Shown here one piece after another: positions 1-8,075 of a stretch of DNA of 64,000 nt. The translations under genes were made by a program, and so were the position numbers. The notes beneath the pieces were generated by a model, which saw only the letters and a program-made list of their open reading frames with translations, did no database searches and had not been told where the DNA came from. The stretch comes from a virus, in IMG/VR virus record IMGVR_UViG_3300033571_018680, positions 1 through 64,000 of that record; one strand, written 5' to 3'. Numbering within the stretch: the first letter of the stretch is position 1; each line of letters starts with the position of its first letter.

Positions 1-1029
1 GATATCCATACCTGTGTTAGCTTTGATATCTTCGATTTCAGTTCTTCTTAAAGCTGAAGATACTTCAATAGTACCAACTGCGATAGTCTTAGAAGAAATC
101 TTAGGACCAATTACACCAGCATAGTTATCATCATCAGCTTGTCTTCCCATTGGGTAAGAACCAGCAGCTTGACCGCTAGAAGCAGATGTCCAGTTTGCAG
201 AGAAACCTGGGATATGATCTTCTAAAGCTGAAATTAATTCAATAGATAAAGTACCAAATGAAGAAGCTGTAACACCAGCGATGTTAGTAATAACTGCTGT
301 CATTGCACCTGTAGCAGGGAATGTGTTATCTGCTGCAACAAAAGTGTTAGGAACTACATTGCTACCAGAAGTGTTAGCTTGTCTGTAAGCTCTGAACATT
401 GGGTGACCATCGATACGAGAGAAACCTAAGAATTCAACTTGGTTAGTTTTTGTACCTGGCTCAGAGTAAGCTAAAACACCAGTTGAAATGTTATTCCACA
501 TTCTACCGTTAGATAAACCACCTGAGTTTTGAACAATACTAGATGCTGTTAAACCTGCTGTTAAAGCCGCGTTAACTGCTGTTAAGCTAGTAGCACTAAG
601 TTTGAACACCATTGGTCTATCATTGTAGTTCTGGTTGATATCATCATATTGAAAATCAATATAAAGTAAGTCGATTTTTGGACCAGGAGTTGGCTTTACA
701 GCTACTAAGTCTAAACCGATTGTTTGAGCAGCAATTTTCATAGCTACTGGAAGTAAGTTTTGACCTACATCTCCATTACCTGCTTGAGCACCTACACCAG
801 CACCGTAAGCACCACCTAAAGTGTTACCTGCTAATGAACCTACTACTGGGTTTAATACAGCTCCCATACCTGCTACGTTTGTAGCGTTAACGTAAGCGTT
901 TTCATTGATTGAGTGAAATTCAGCATATTCAGCCATCCATTCAGCTCTTTCTCCAGTTACACCCATGTTCTCTAATACTGGAGACCACTTCTTAACTGCT
1001 TTTTGTTTGTCTATTCTAATGTGTGACAT
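1..1029 (-). CDS. gp23: Major capsid protein, T4 gp23-like (3' end outside window)
   Basis: The frame is open from the ATG at 1029 to the window edge, 343 codons, so the C-terminus is missing. It forms the hexamers of the T4-type head shell. Recognisable parts are the N-terminal 'KWSPVLENMGV' segment, a Gly/Ala/Asn stretch ('NATNVAGMGAVLNPVVGS', about residues 48-65) that matches the start of processed T4 gp23, and 'GLDLVAVKPTPGP' further on, the counterpart of a conserved gp23 strand. An I41-N42-E43 tripeptide just before the Asn/Ala stretch fits a prohead protease site. It lies directly downstream of the protease-scaffold gene on the same strand, the usual T4 order. Family assignment is firm; the cleavage site is inferred. 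Confidence 0.88.
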   Translation of the reverse strand, partial: MSHIRIDKQKAVKKWSPVLENMGVTGERAEWMAEYAEFHSINENAYVNATNVAGMGAVLNPVVGSLAGNTLGGAYGAGVGAQAGNGDVGQNLLPVAMKIAAQTIGLDLVAVKPTPGPKIDLLYIDFQYDDINQNYNDRPMVFKLSATSLTAVNAALTAGLTASSIVQNSGGLSNGRMWNNISTGVLAYSEPGTKTNQVEFLGFSRIDGHPMFRAYRQANTSGSNVVPNTFVAADNTFPATGAMTAVITNIAGVTASSFGTLSIELISALEDHIPGFSANWTSASSGQAAGSYPMGRQADDDNYAGVIGPKISSKTIAVGTIEVSSALRRTEIEDIKANTGMDI

Positions 1030-1056
1030 ATTATTTTATTATTTTTTTTTATGATC

Positions 1057-1064
1057 TATATATT
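1057..1064 (-). promoter_or_regulatory. AATATATA element upstream of the capsid gene
   Basis: On the minus strand AATATATA is followed by an A-rich leader and the ATG at 1029. It matches the TTAATATATA(C/A/G) element repeated before most genes in this window and is a candidate late promoter. No transcript evidence is available. Confidence 0.4.
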
Positions 1065-1072
1065 CTCCTGTT

Positions 1073-1103
1073 AAAACTCTTATTTTTCAAGAGTGGATTT
1101 TTT
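1073..1103. terminator. Hairpin between protease-scaffold and capsid genes
   Basis: The stem ACTCTT/AAGAGT (1076-1081 with 1089-1094) has a 7-base loop and is flanked by an A run on the left and a T run on the right. For minus-strand transcription it ends in TTTT after the 712-residue gene, so it may attenuate read-through into the capsid gene. Confidence 0.45.
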
Positions 1104-1108
1104 ATAGA

Positions 1109-3247
1109 TTAAATGTTTTTGAATCTTTCCATAATTGCAGTAACTTCATTATCTGAAAGTTTATCTTCTTGTATTAAACTTTCATGAGCTACTAACTTTT
1201 TAGTTATAGATTCATTTTTCTTGAAATTTCTAGTTAACCAGAAATGTTCAATTTGACTTTCAGTTTTTAATACATCTTCTGGGTATAATCTAGCTTGTGA
1301 AAGCGCAGACTTTTTAGAAGATTCATTTAACTGTTCCCAGATTGGCTTAATGTTTTCAGGCATCAATCTGATTACTCTTTCTTCAAGAGATTCATTCTTT
1401 GTAGATAGGGCTTCTGCGATCAGAGTAAGTACTTCTTTCTGTGTGAAATAACTTCTTTCGTTTATGTGAAATTTAACAGTTTCCTGTTCTTCATCTGATA
1501 GTGCATAAAAGCTATCAACTTGAGACTTGTTTAAGAATTTTAAGAAATTCAAGTCTGTTGTTTCAGAAACTTTACGTTTTTTAGCTTCTTCAATTAGTTT
1601 ATTAATAGATTCAGATAACTCAGATTCGCTGTTCATATTCATATGAACTTCTTCTTCGTGAGCTTCTTCTTCTTTCTCTTCTTCTTTAGCATAAGCTTCT
1701 TCTTCATGAGCTGGTGCGATACCATTCTCTTCATAAGATTCTTCTTCATGAGCTTCTTCTTCTTTAGCAAAAGCTTCTTCTTCATGAGCTGGTGCGATAC
1801 CATTCTCTTCTTGATCCATTGGACCACACTCTTCTTCTTTCTCTTCTTCTTTATTCCAATTTTCTACAGATTCAAAACCTGCAGCATCAAGACTAGGGAA
1901 ATTTTCTTCTTCACCAGCTGATTCATTTAATTTAGAGCTGTTTAATCTTTCTACAATCATTCCTTGGTAAGAAATTGATTTGTCTAAGTTTTCAGCGATA
2001 TATTCAGAATAAGCAATATTATCATCTAAGTGTTCAGCGATGTATTCAGAGTAAGCGATGTTACCTTCAACATGTTCAGCTAAATATTCAGAATAAGCAA
2101 TTGAGTTATCAACATGCTCAGCTAAGTATTCAGAATAAGAAATGTTCTTATCTAAATTTTCAGCGATATATTCAGAGTAAGCAATGTTCTTATCTAAATT
2201 TTCAGCGATATATTCAGAGTAAGCAATATTTTTGTCTAAATTTTCAGCGATATATTCAGAATAAGAAATGTTCTTATCTAAGTTCTCAGCTAAGTATTCA
2301 GCGTAAGCAATATTCTTATCTAAGTTCTCACCTAAATATTCAGAATAGTTAATTGATTTTTCTAGATTTTCAGCTAAATAATCATTGTGTTTAATTAGTT
2401 TATCAGCAGTTTCTTTTAATGATTTATTTTCATTAACCATAACTTGGAATTTCTCAGCTAGATAATCTAAATATTTAATTACTTGAGAATTAGTTGTATT
2501 TAATTCTTCATAGTATTCTAATAGTTGCTCTAATTTCTTAGGATTCATATTACCCTTAGAAATTGCACCTTTAACTTCTTTCTTAGTAGAAGCTAGTTCA
2601 TTAACTAAGTACTTAGAGTAGTCAGTTAATTGTTGCTTTGTAACATAATCACTTTTGTTCATGTTAAATAATTCGTTAATTTTTGACTCATCGGACATTT
2701 CATATATCCTGAAGTTAGATTTTGGGTTTGTGAATCCTAAAGACTCATTAAGAACTTTTACACTCATTTTAGCTGATGCGAAACCTGGGTCAGCAACAAT
2801 ATCATAAGTGAATAATTTCTTTAGTGCAACTGAACCGTCAGCTTCTGTGATACCTGCCGCTCTTGAAGAAACGAATACAGGACATCCATCATCTACTAAT
2901 GATTTAGCCTCTTTACCCCAGTAAGTACTTAGTAATCTAATCTCACCTGTAACCAGGTTAGATTCTTTTACATAATCAGCTTTGGTGATTATGTGAGAAG
3001 CTCTTGAAAGTGATGTATCAAATACATCTGGATGATCAAACTCACCATAAACAGCACCAAGTGTGTTCATTCTTTCATTAAGTTCTTCTAAAGCAGGAAG
3101 AAATTTATCAGCTGTATATACTCTCTCATTACGGTTTTTTACTCCGAATTCTGTGAATGTACCACCTAATATATAATCCTTCTTACCAGTGCTACTCTCT
3201 CTAATAAGAGATGTAGTTGAATTTTCTACAATTAAAACTGGTTTCAT
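1109..3247 (-). CDS. Prohead protease fused to a repeat-rich scaffold (gp21/gp22-like)
   Basis: 712 residues. Residues 1-170 look like the T4 gp21 (S80) prohead protease: 'YGEFDHPD' with H72, 'VFVSSRAAG' with S127/S128 and 'DIVADPGF' with D149/D153 are the likely catalytic elements. The rest resembles a scaffold core: helical sequence, then about eleven 14-residue repeats of the type 'YSEYIAENLDKNIA' (residues 285-430), a Glu-rich low-complexity block with two copies of 'ENGIAPAHEEEA', and a helical C-terminus. T4 encodes protease and scaffold separately, so this is a fusion or a polyprotein. Each repeat carries an (I/L)-x-E site of the kind gp21 cuts, which suggests the core is shredded during maturation. 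It lies just upstream of the capsid gene. Confidence 0.82.
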   Translation of the reverse strand: MKPVLIVENSTTSLIRESSTGKKDYILGGTFTEFGVKNRNERVYTADKFLPALEELNERMNTLGAVYGEFDHPDVFDTSLSRASHIITKADYVKESNLVTGEIRLLSTYWGKEAKSLVDDGCPVFVSSRAAGITEADGSVALKKLFTYDIVADPGFASAKMSVKVLNESLGFTNPKSNFRIYEMSDESKINELFNMNKSDYVTKQQLTDYSKYLVNELASTKKEVKGAISKGNMNPKKLEQLLEYYEELNTTNSQVIKYLDYLAEKFQVMVNENKSLKETADKLIKHNDYLAENLEKSINYSEYLGENLDKNIAYAEYLAENLDKNISYSEYIAENLDKNIAYSEYIAENLDKNIAYSEYIAENLDKNISYSEYLAEHVDNSIAYSEYLAEHVEGNIAYSEYIAEHLDDNIAYSEYIAENLDKSISYQGMIVERLNSSKLNESAGEEENFPSLDAAGFESVENWNKEEEKEEECGPMDQEENGIAPAHEEEAFAKEEEAHEEESYEENGIAPAHEEEAYAKEEEKEEEAHEEEVHMNMNSESELSESINKLIEEAKKRKVSETTDLNFLKFLNKSQVDSFYALSDEEQETVKFHINERSYFTQKEVLTLIAEALSTKNESLEERVIRLMPENIKPIWEQLNESSKKSALSQARLYPEDVLKTESQIEHFWLTRNFKKNESITKKLVAHESLIQEDKLSDNEVTAIMERFKNI
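1960..2391 (-). repeat. Tandem 42-bp coding repeats in the scaffold region
   Basis: About eleven in-frame 42-bp units encode variants of a 14-residue peptide, with (Y/D)-(L/I)-(A/G)-E at the same place in each and N-L-D-K or H-(V/L)-(D/E) after it. The units differ mainly at third positions, so the protein pattern is kept while the DNA drifts. Confidence 0.85.
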
Positions 3248-3273
3248 TTAAAATAATTATTTTTTGTCGTGTA

Positions 3274-3283
3274 GTATATATTA
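3274..3283 (-). promoter_or_regulatory. TAATATATAC element upstream of the protease-scaffold gene
   Basis: The minus strand reads TAATATATAC about 26 bases before the ATG at 3247. It matches the shared candidate late-promoter element. Confidence 0.45.
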
Positions 3284-3415
3284 CCTATAAAAAATCCTAT
3301 TTTAATAAAGGTGGATTTTTTATAGTTTTTCGAGACATCTGATAAATAAAATGTTTAGATGACATGGGAGGAAGAGTACTATTTTTAATAAATAAAAGAA
3401 ATTGAGTGGTTTTTT

Positions 3416-3811
3416 ATGATCCTAACTAGAGAGATAAATATTAAAATAAATGAATCAAATTATCAATACTATGATGATTTGGGATATGATGTCACTATAG
3501 GTGAGGAGATAATAATTCCAATTGAGTTAATGTCTAAAGGTTCACACTATAAAATAAAGTGTCAGTGTGATGGGTGTGGTATTGAAAAGCAGGTCATATT
3601 CAAAAACTATGTTAAGTATGATAACAAATGGGGTGAATACTATTGTAGAAAATGCTCAGAAGTTAAAAGAAAAAAAACATTAAGAGAAAACTTCGGAGTA
3701 GATTATCCAATTCAGAATAAGAAAGTTCTTTCAAAAATGCAAAATACTCTTATGGAAAAATATGGAGTAGATAATATATCTAAGAAAGATAAAATAATAA
3801 ATGATAACTAA
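3416..3811 (+). CDS. Zinc-ribbon protein, probable truncated homing-endonuclease relative
   Basis: 131 residues. Two Cys pairs ('CQCDGCG' near residues 49-55 and 'YYCRKC' near 75-80) look like a zinc ribbon. The C-terminal third has two repeats of the type 'ENFGVDYPIQNKKV' and 'EKYGVDNISKK'. The combination of zinc ribbon and Y/F-G-V-D-(N/Y) repeats is common in phage endonuclease-like proteins that are much longer. No nuclease motif is visible, so this may be an N-terminal remnant. It is on the plus strand inside a minus-strand head cluster, which fits an inserted mobile gene. Its end overlaps the next ORF by 11 bases. Confidence 0.45.
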   Translation: MILTREINIKINESNYQYYDDLGYDVTIGEEIIIPIELMSKGSHYKIKCQCDGCGIEKQVIFKNYVKYDNKWGEYYCRKCSEVKRKKTLRENFGVDYPIQNKKVLSKMQNTLMEKYGVDNISKKDKIINDN

Positions 3812-4235
3812 AAGAATAAAGGTTAATATATCAGAAGGTACTAAAATATCTGACTTTGAACCTATTTTAAATCCATTTTCAAACTGGATACAATTCAAAA
3901 GAGAAATTAAACTGTCATCTATATTAGAAGGAAAGAAAATAGAATATCTTATTGAAGATATAAACTCTATACAAAATCCCATCTATGGTTTATTGGAACA
4001 ATCAGGTCATATTGTTGAAATAAAGAAAATATCATTTCTTATAAAGGAGATTTTATTTAACATAAAGGATCAAGATGTTCTTAATTTAGAAGTTAGAATA
4101 GAATCTCTAAATACTGAATATGGTAAAACTATACAATCATTAATAGATGCTGATATTGATTTCACTTTAGATTATTACAAAGCATCTGACTCAATGATAT
4201 ATTTTTATATAAATTTTCCAAAACAAGCCGCATAA
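3801..4235 (+). CDS. Protein resembling a catalytically dead prohead-protease domain
   Basis: 144 residues, not identified by any single motif. By eye, 'IYGLLEQSG' (about residues 60-68) aligns with 'VYGEFDHPD' of the neighbouring protease. The following 'KKISFLIKEI...LEVRIESLNTEYGKTIQSLID' pattern aligns with its 'SHIITKA...GEIRLLSTYWGKEAKSLVD'. In this alignment the catalytic His is Gln and the S-S-R site is absent. It could be a protease inhibitor, a core protein or a structural paralogue. It runs opposite to the head genes and ends at a hairpin shared with the portal gene. Confidence 0.5.
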   Translation: MITKRIKVNISEGTKISDFEPILNPFSNWIQFKREIKLSSILEGKKIEYLIEDINSIQNPIYGLLEQSGHIVEIKKISFLIKEILFNIKDQDVLNLEVRIESLNTEYGKTIQSLIDADIDFTLDYYKASDSMIYFYINFPKQAA

Positions 4236-4236
4236 A

Positions 4237-4262
4237 AAAACCTCTCATATGAGAGGTTTTAT
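4237..4262. terminator. Bidirectional terminator between 3801-4235 and the portal gene
   Basis: AAAACCTCTCAT/ATGAGAGGTTTT is a perfect palindrome with A and T runs on either side. It can end both the plus-strand gene (stop at 4235) and the minus-strand portal gene (stop at 4277). Confidence 0.8.
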
Positions 4263-4276
4263 TTTTTAATATCTTT

Positions 4277-5980
4277 TTAGAATTCGAATTCACCACCTGC
4301 TTCTCCTCCACCCTCAGCTGGTGCTTCTGGTGCTGCTTGAGCTTCTGGTGCTGCTTGAGCCCCACCACCTTCTGGTGCTGCTTGAGCCCCACCACCTTCT
4401 GGTGCTGCTTGAGCTCCACCTTCTGCTCCTGGTTCTCCAGTTGCTCCGGCTCCGGCTCCTGTATCTTTTGCCCAATATTTTTGATTTTCGGCTTTTTCTT
4501 CTGGTGTCAATTTGAATATTCTATCCATAATCCACTCAATATGGAAGTAAGGTTTTTCACCATTCATAACACCTAATAATGTTCCAACTATTTCAGATTT
4601 CTTAGCTAGATTATTTATTTTCTTCCACTCTTCAAATACTTGATTTGAATTGAACTTAATATCTACTTCATTTATAAATCTTTCATCATCTTTTAGTTCT
4701 GGAAACTCAATTAACATTTGTAGTTTAATAGGTTTAACTATTAATTCTTTGAAGTTTGCTCTTATTCTATTGATAAAGTTGTAGAATTTAATTTCATCTC
4801 TTGTCATCTCAGCAGCATCTGTTACTAAATTACCACCACCATTCTCTGCCTCAAATCTATTCATTGGTATTCTAGAAGCTCTTTTTAATGCTTTATAGAA
4901 CCAAGATAACATAGTTTCATCATTTAAGTCATGTCCAGTTGGTGACATTAATTCCATATTTGGTGTACCTGCGTCTCCTTCTGGAAACCATATTTGTTTA
5001 TTATATGGTAAATGTTTAGAACCATTTATTGTTAAAGTTCCTAATGAGTCATCCCATTCAACTTCTTCTGAGTAATCATGTATTAATTGACCAATTTGTT
5101 CTTCTGCTCTTTGACGAGACATACCTTTAATAGGAATAGTAAACTTTTGATAAATTGTTGCGTTGATTATATTAAACATAATTCTTGTTTGCTCAAGAAT
5201 CTTTAATTGATTATAAGGTTTGATTAAACCTTCTACATAAGATGTTTCTGAATAATCATTTTGCGTAGAATATGAAATATAAACTATTTGAGAATCTAAA
5301 AATATTCTTCTTAGTTGAGGATCTTCTGGAAATTGAATCCAAAGATGTCCAATACTAGGTTCAAAAGCCGGAACTAATGTTTCGGGTCTTAGTCTATTGA
5401 ATCCAATAATATTTTTCTTTTTGTCATCATAAATAATTTCAACAGCTACATATCCATCTATTAAAAAATCTTTTATCATCATCCAAGCTGTGATACTATC
5501 AGAGAATCCAAACTTATTATAAACCTTTTCAAAATACTCTTGATACTTATCTTGAACTTCTTGTGGGTAGTCATTGGGAAGTGCTTTAGGTGAACAGAAA
5601 TCATTATCATCACTATAAACAATACATTCATCGGCTACCGAACTTATAAAATCTCTTAATTCATCTTTAATTGAATACTCTCTAAGAATTCTTCTTTTGT
5701 CAGCATAAGCTTTATCTAAATAAGGAATAGATTTTCTATTTAAAACTGAGGCAACTGCTCTCTGTGAGAAGAAATCATACATTGAGTTTCCTCTAGCTGA
5801 ATAGGGGTCTTCATTAATACCAACACCTACTTGGTTTCTAACAATCATGTCATCATATTTCATACCATATGATGATAGTCCTCTTAGTATTCTACTGAAT
5901 AGACCTTTGTTTTCAACTGCAGAATTTGCGCTAAAATTACTATTACTATTGTTTTGTCCAAATGAATTATATGTTGCCAT
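4277..5980 (-). CDS. gp20: Portal protein, T4 gp20-like
   Basis: 567 residues. The portal ring nucleates head assembly and is the DNA channel and the terminase dock. Typical gp20 segments include 'DNDFCSPKALPNDY', the 'NRLRPETLVPAFEPS' strand, 'RIPMNRFEAENGGGN' and 'AAEMTRDEIKFYNFINRIR' followed by 'LIVKPIKLQMLI'. The C-terminal 60 residues are low complexity: copies of 'EGGGAQAAP' ending in 'GGEFEF', not part of the core family. The ATG at 5980 follows an A/T-rich leader and a TTTAATATATA element. It is on the same strand as the capsid and protease genes. Confidence 0.92.
   Translation of the reverse strand: MATYNSFGQNNSNSNFSANSAVENKGLFSRILRGLSSYGMKYDDMIVRNQVGVGINEDPYSARGNSMYDFFSQRAVASVLNRKSIPYLDKAYADKRRILREYSIKDELRDFISSVADECIVYSDDNDFCSPKALPNDYPQEVQDKYQEYFEKVYNKFGFSDSITAWMMIKDFLIDGYVAVEIIYDDKKKNIIGFNRLRPETLVPAFEPSIGHLWIQFPEDPQLRRIFLDSQIVYISYSTQNDYSETSYVEGLIKPYNQLKILEQTRIMFNIINATIYQKFTIPIKGMSRQRAEEQIGQLIHDYSEEVEWDDSLGTLTINGSKHLPYNKQIWFPEGDAGTPNMELMSPTGHDLNDETMLSWFYKALKRASRIPMNRFEAENGGGNLVTDAAEMTRDEIKFYNFINRIRANFKELIVKPIKLQMLIEFPELKDDERFINEVDIKFNSNQVFEEWKKINNLAKKSEIVGTLLGVMNGEKPYFHIEWIMDRIFKLTPEEKAENQKYWAKDTGAGAGATGEPGAEGGAQAAPEGGGAQAAPEGGGAQAAPEAQAAPEAPAEGGGEAGGEFEF
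4323..4425 (-). repeat. 27-bp coding repeats in the portal C-terminal tail
   Basis: Near-identical units encode 'GGGAQAAPE' two to three times, plus degenerate 'AQAAPEAP' copies. The repeat is Gly/Ala/Pro-rich and probably an unstructured tail. Confidence 0.75.
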
Positions 5981-6001
5981 TAAAAATTATAAAATTTATA
6001 T

Positions 6002-6010
6002 TATATATTA
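6002..6010 (-). promoter_or_regulatory. TAATATATA element upstream of the portal gene
   Basis: The minus strand reads TTTAATATATAATATAAA about 20 bases before the portal ATG. It matches the shared candidate late-promoter element. Confidence 0.4.
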
Positions 6011-6053
6011 AATTTGATAAGTCCCTTCAAAGTCAATAGCAGTAAGCATTTTA

Positions 6054-6422
6054 TTACTTATCTGTGATTTTACTGATAACTTCTTGTTGTCTTTTATTTG
6101 TTTCTTCAACATTTGAAGGGTCATATAATTGGCTTCCGTATCTTCCTTGTCTAGGTCTAAATGACACATTTAATTCTTTAAGAGCTTTAATATATTCTTC
6201 AGAATCTGGTCCGTATAATCTATCAGATATTTCTTGCATAAAATCAGAATCAACCTTAGGTCCAACTTTTACTGATAACTTATCCAAGTCTTTTTGAATT
6301 CTTTCAGTTTCTTCAGGTGTTGGTCTACCAGTAGATGATTTTAATCCTTTTGGAGTTAAGTCATTCTCCTCTTTCTTTTTACTAAACCAACCTTCATTAA
6401 ATTTATCCCAATTCTTAATCAT
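6054..6422 (-). CDS. Small protein with capsid-targeting-like N-terminus
   Basis: 122 residues of unknown function, hydrophilic and charged. It starts 'MIKNWDKFNEGW', one of a set of similar short N-termini in this window that resemble the T4 capsid-targeting peptide 'MKTYQEFIAE'. F-N-E at residues 8-10 would be a near match to the prohead protease site. It sits directly upstream of the portal gene on the same strand, so a virion role is plausible. A TTAATATATAG element precedes it. Confidence 0.6.
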   Translation of the reverse strand: MIKNWDKFNEGWFSKKKEENDLTPKGLKSSTGRPTPEETERIQKDLDKLSVKVGPKVDSDFMQEISDRLYGPDSEEYIKALKELNVSFRPRQGRYGSQLYDPSNVEETNKRQQEVISKITDK

Positions 6423-6454
6423 ATCTAATATTAATTTTATATACTATATATTAA

Positions 6455-7180
6455 TTATTTTCTACCATATTTTCTAAAACTAGCTTGTAGTCTTTTAATA
6501 TGGTCTTTTAATATAACATACTTATCTGATATCTCTTTTTCTATGTCATACATCTCATTAACAACTAATTGAGACATTTCTTTATCTCTTGAATTACTAT
6601 CTTTGGCTTTCTTATTCCATATTTGTATTAGTTTCTTAGGGTCATATCTATTCTTAGGATGTTGAGAGTATAAAAATTTAGGTAATTCTGATAGGTGAAT
6701 TTTATGAGCTATTTTTATTTGAGCTACATTATACTCCATAACAGAATATTGTAGTTTGTATTTAACTAGTTCCGTATAAATTGCCTCAAAGTTAAATTTT
6801 CTAGAATAAACATCTTTTTTCCAAGGATCTCCAGGTGATGATCCTTGAAAATCTTTATCACTAAATAATTTATCAAATATTTTAACTCTTATCTCAATTG
6901 GAATAAAGTTTAGATTAATTGCATAAAGTATAATTAAATTATCAAATCTTTTCACACTGACTGCGAATATAGGAGACCATTTTATCCAATTTGAATCGTC
7001 TAAATAGTGTAGAAAATAAAATCCACCAGTTCTTATTTTAGCAACTGGTATTCTTTCAACAAACTTATCACTTTTTCTATATTTATTGAAAAAGTATAAA
7101 GAGTTTATTTTGAAATTAGAAGCTTTATCACCTCCTTCAACCTTTACTTGATAATTAACAAATTCATTTAACATTCCCAT
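6455..7180 (-). CDS. Conserved-type structural-cluster protein, function unknown
   Basis: 241 residues. The segment 'IRTGGFYFLHYLDD' followed by 'AVSVKRFDNLIILYAINLNF' and 'IEIRVKIFDKL' resembles a pattern I associate with proteins in T4-like structural clusters whose role I cannot name with certainty. The C-terminus is basic and helical. It lies between the small tagged gene and the divergent gp4-like gene, in line with a virion or assembly role. Confidence 0.5.
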   Translation of the reverse strand: MGMLNEFVNYQVKVEGGDKASNFKINSLYFFNKYRKSDKFVERIPVAKIRTGGFYFLHYLDDSNWIKWSPIFAVSVKRFDNLIILYAINLNFIPIEIRVKIFDKLFSDKDFQGSSPGDPWKKDVYSRKFNFEAIYTELVKYKLQYSVMEYNVAQIKIAHKIHLSELPKFLYSQHPKNRYDPKKLIQIWNKKAKDSNSRDKEMSQLVVNEMYDIEKEISDKYVILKDHIKRLQASFRKYGRK

Positions 7181-7212
7181 ATTAGAGATTACTTTTTATT
7201 ATATATAAATAT

Positions 7213-7737
7213 ATGTTAAACTCGAAACCTAGTAATAAGAATTATAATCAAGGTAATTATATTCCTAAGAATAAAGACAAAGTTCTTAAATTAAATACCC
7301 AAGGTGGTGTCTATTATAGAAGCTCTTGGGAAAAGAAAATAATGACATGGTTAGACCATAACAATAATATTATAAAATGGGGAGCTGAGTGTATGAGAAT
7401 ACCTTATCAAATGACACATTTTGATAATGGTGATTCTAAAGTAAAAGAACACTGTTATTATCCAGACTTTTATTATGAAATGAGAATAAATGGTGTCTTA
7501 AAACAAGTAGTTGTTGAAGTTAAACCAATGAAAGAATATAAAATGGTTCAAGATTTAAGTGAGGGTAGACTAAATGTTCCTGATAAAGGAATGAAGAAGT
7601 TGAAAAATTTTGAATATGACTTAAAAATGGCTTACAAAAATAAAAACAAGTGGGAAACTATGATATCTTGGTGTAATAAAAAGGGTTATGAATTCATTAT
7701 CATAACAGAAGACCACTTGAAAAAGTTTAACTTGTAA
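7213..7737 (+). CDS. gp4: Head completion protein, T4 gp4-like
   Basis: 174 residues. T4 gp4 (also called gp50/65) is added to the filled head before tail joining and has a nuclease-like fold. Matching segments are 'YRSSWEKKIMTWLDHNNNI', 'IKWGAECMRIPYQ', 'YYPDFYYEMRINGVLKQ', 'VVVEVKPMKEY' (the D..E-x-K pattern of a PD-(D/E)xK fold) and the C-terminal 'KKGYEFIIITEDHL', parallel to T4 'KRGIKFRILTEDGL'. It is transcribed divergently from the 241-residue gene. Its 3' end overlaps the convergent membrane-protein gene by 11 bases. Confidence 0.82.
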   Translation: MLNSKPSNKNYNQGNYIPKNKDKVLKLNTQGGVYYRSSWEKKIMTWLDHNNNIIKWGAECMRIPYQMTHFDNGDSKVKEHCYYPDFYYEMRINGVLKQVVVEVKPMKEYKMVQDLSEGRLNVPDKGMKKLKNFEYDLKMAYKNKNKWETMISWCNKKGYEFIIITEDHLKKFNL

Positions 7738-8074
7738 ACTTAATTAAAAGTATAATTCCTAAAATTAGAACAGATACTACAGGAATAATATTATCAAATA
7801 AAACATAAAGATATTTTCTTTTTGATTTAAATGTTATAAATTTTATAAATCTTATTGAGAATAGAGCTATAAAATATGGTGATAAAGATGAAAACATCCC
7901 AGATATTAACCATATCCAATATAATACCTTTGTAAAATAATAAATAACATCAAGTATTGTGGTTGATTCAATATCTTTATTTTTAAAATTAAGACTTAAT
8001 CTATGTTTATTTAGTATATAATAGATTTCATTCCAGATGAATACTATTAGAAATGTGTAAAAAAATGTTATCAT
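7727..8074 (-). CDS. Small membrane protein
   Basis: 115 residues with hydrophobic stretches near residues 2-18, about 45-75 and 95-112, so probably three or so membrane segments, with basic loops between. No family recognised. It lies two bases beyond the 96-residue gene on the same strand, so the two are probably co-transcribed. A holin-like role is possible but nothing in the sequence decides it. Confidence 0.5.
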   Translation of the reverse strand: MITFFYTFLIVFIWNEIYYILNKHRLSLNFKNKDIESTTILDVIYYFTKVLYWIWLISGMFSSLSPYFIALFSIRFIKFITFKSKRKYLYVLFDNIIPVVSVLILGIILLIKFTS

Positions 8075-8075
8075 T

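Noticed and set aside
1639-1921. Open frames opposite or shifted to the Glu-rich block
   Set aside because: Poly-Lys or poly-Phe products are the other-frame reading of GAA-rich codons.
1975-2352. Plus-strand 125-codon open frame antisense to the scaffold repeats
   Set aside because: Its repeated peptides (S-I-Q-N-K, Y-I-Q-S-K) are a by-product of the 42-bp coding repeats on the other strand. No separate start signal or family.
1960-2391. CRISPR-like array
   Set aside because: The repeats are continuous 42-bp coding units with no spacers.
4162-4419. Minus-strand frame with 'LKQHQKVVG' repeats
   Set aside because: A shifted reading of the 27-bp Gly/Ala repeats of the portal tail.
7727-8074. 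Holin call for the small membrane protein
   Set aside because: Only hydrophobic segments support it. No endolysin is next to it, so naming it would be a guess.
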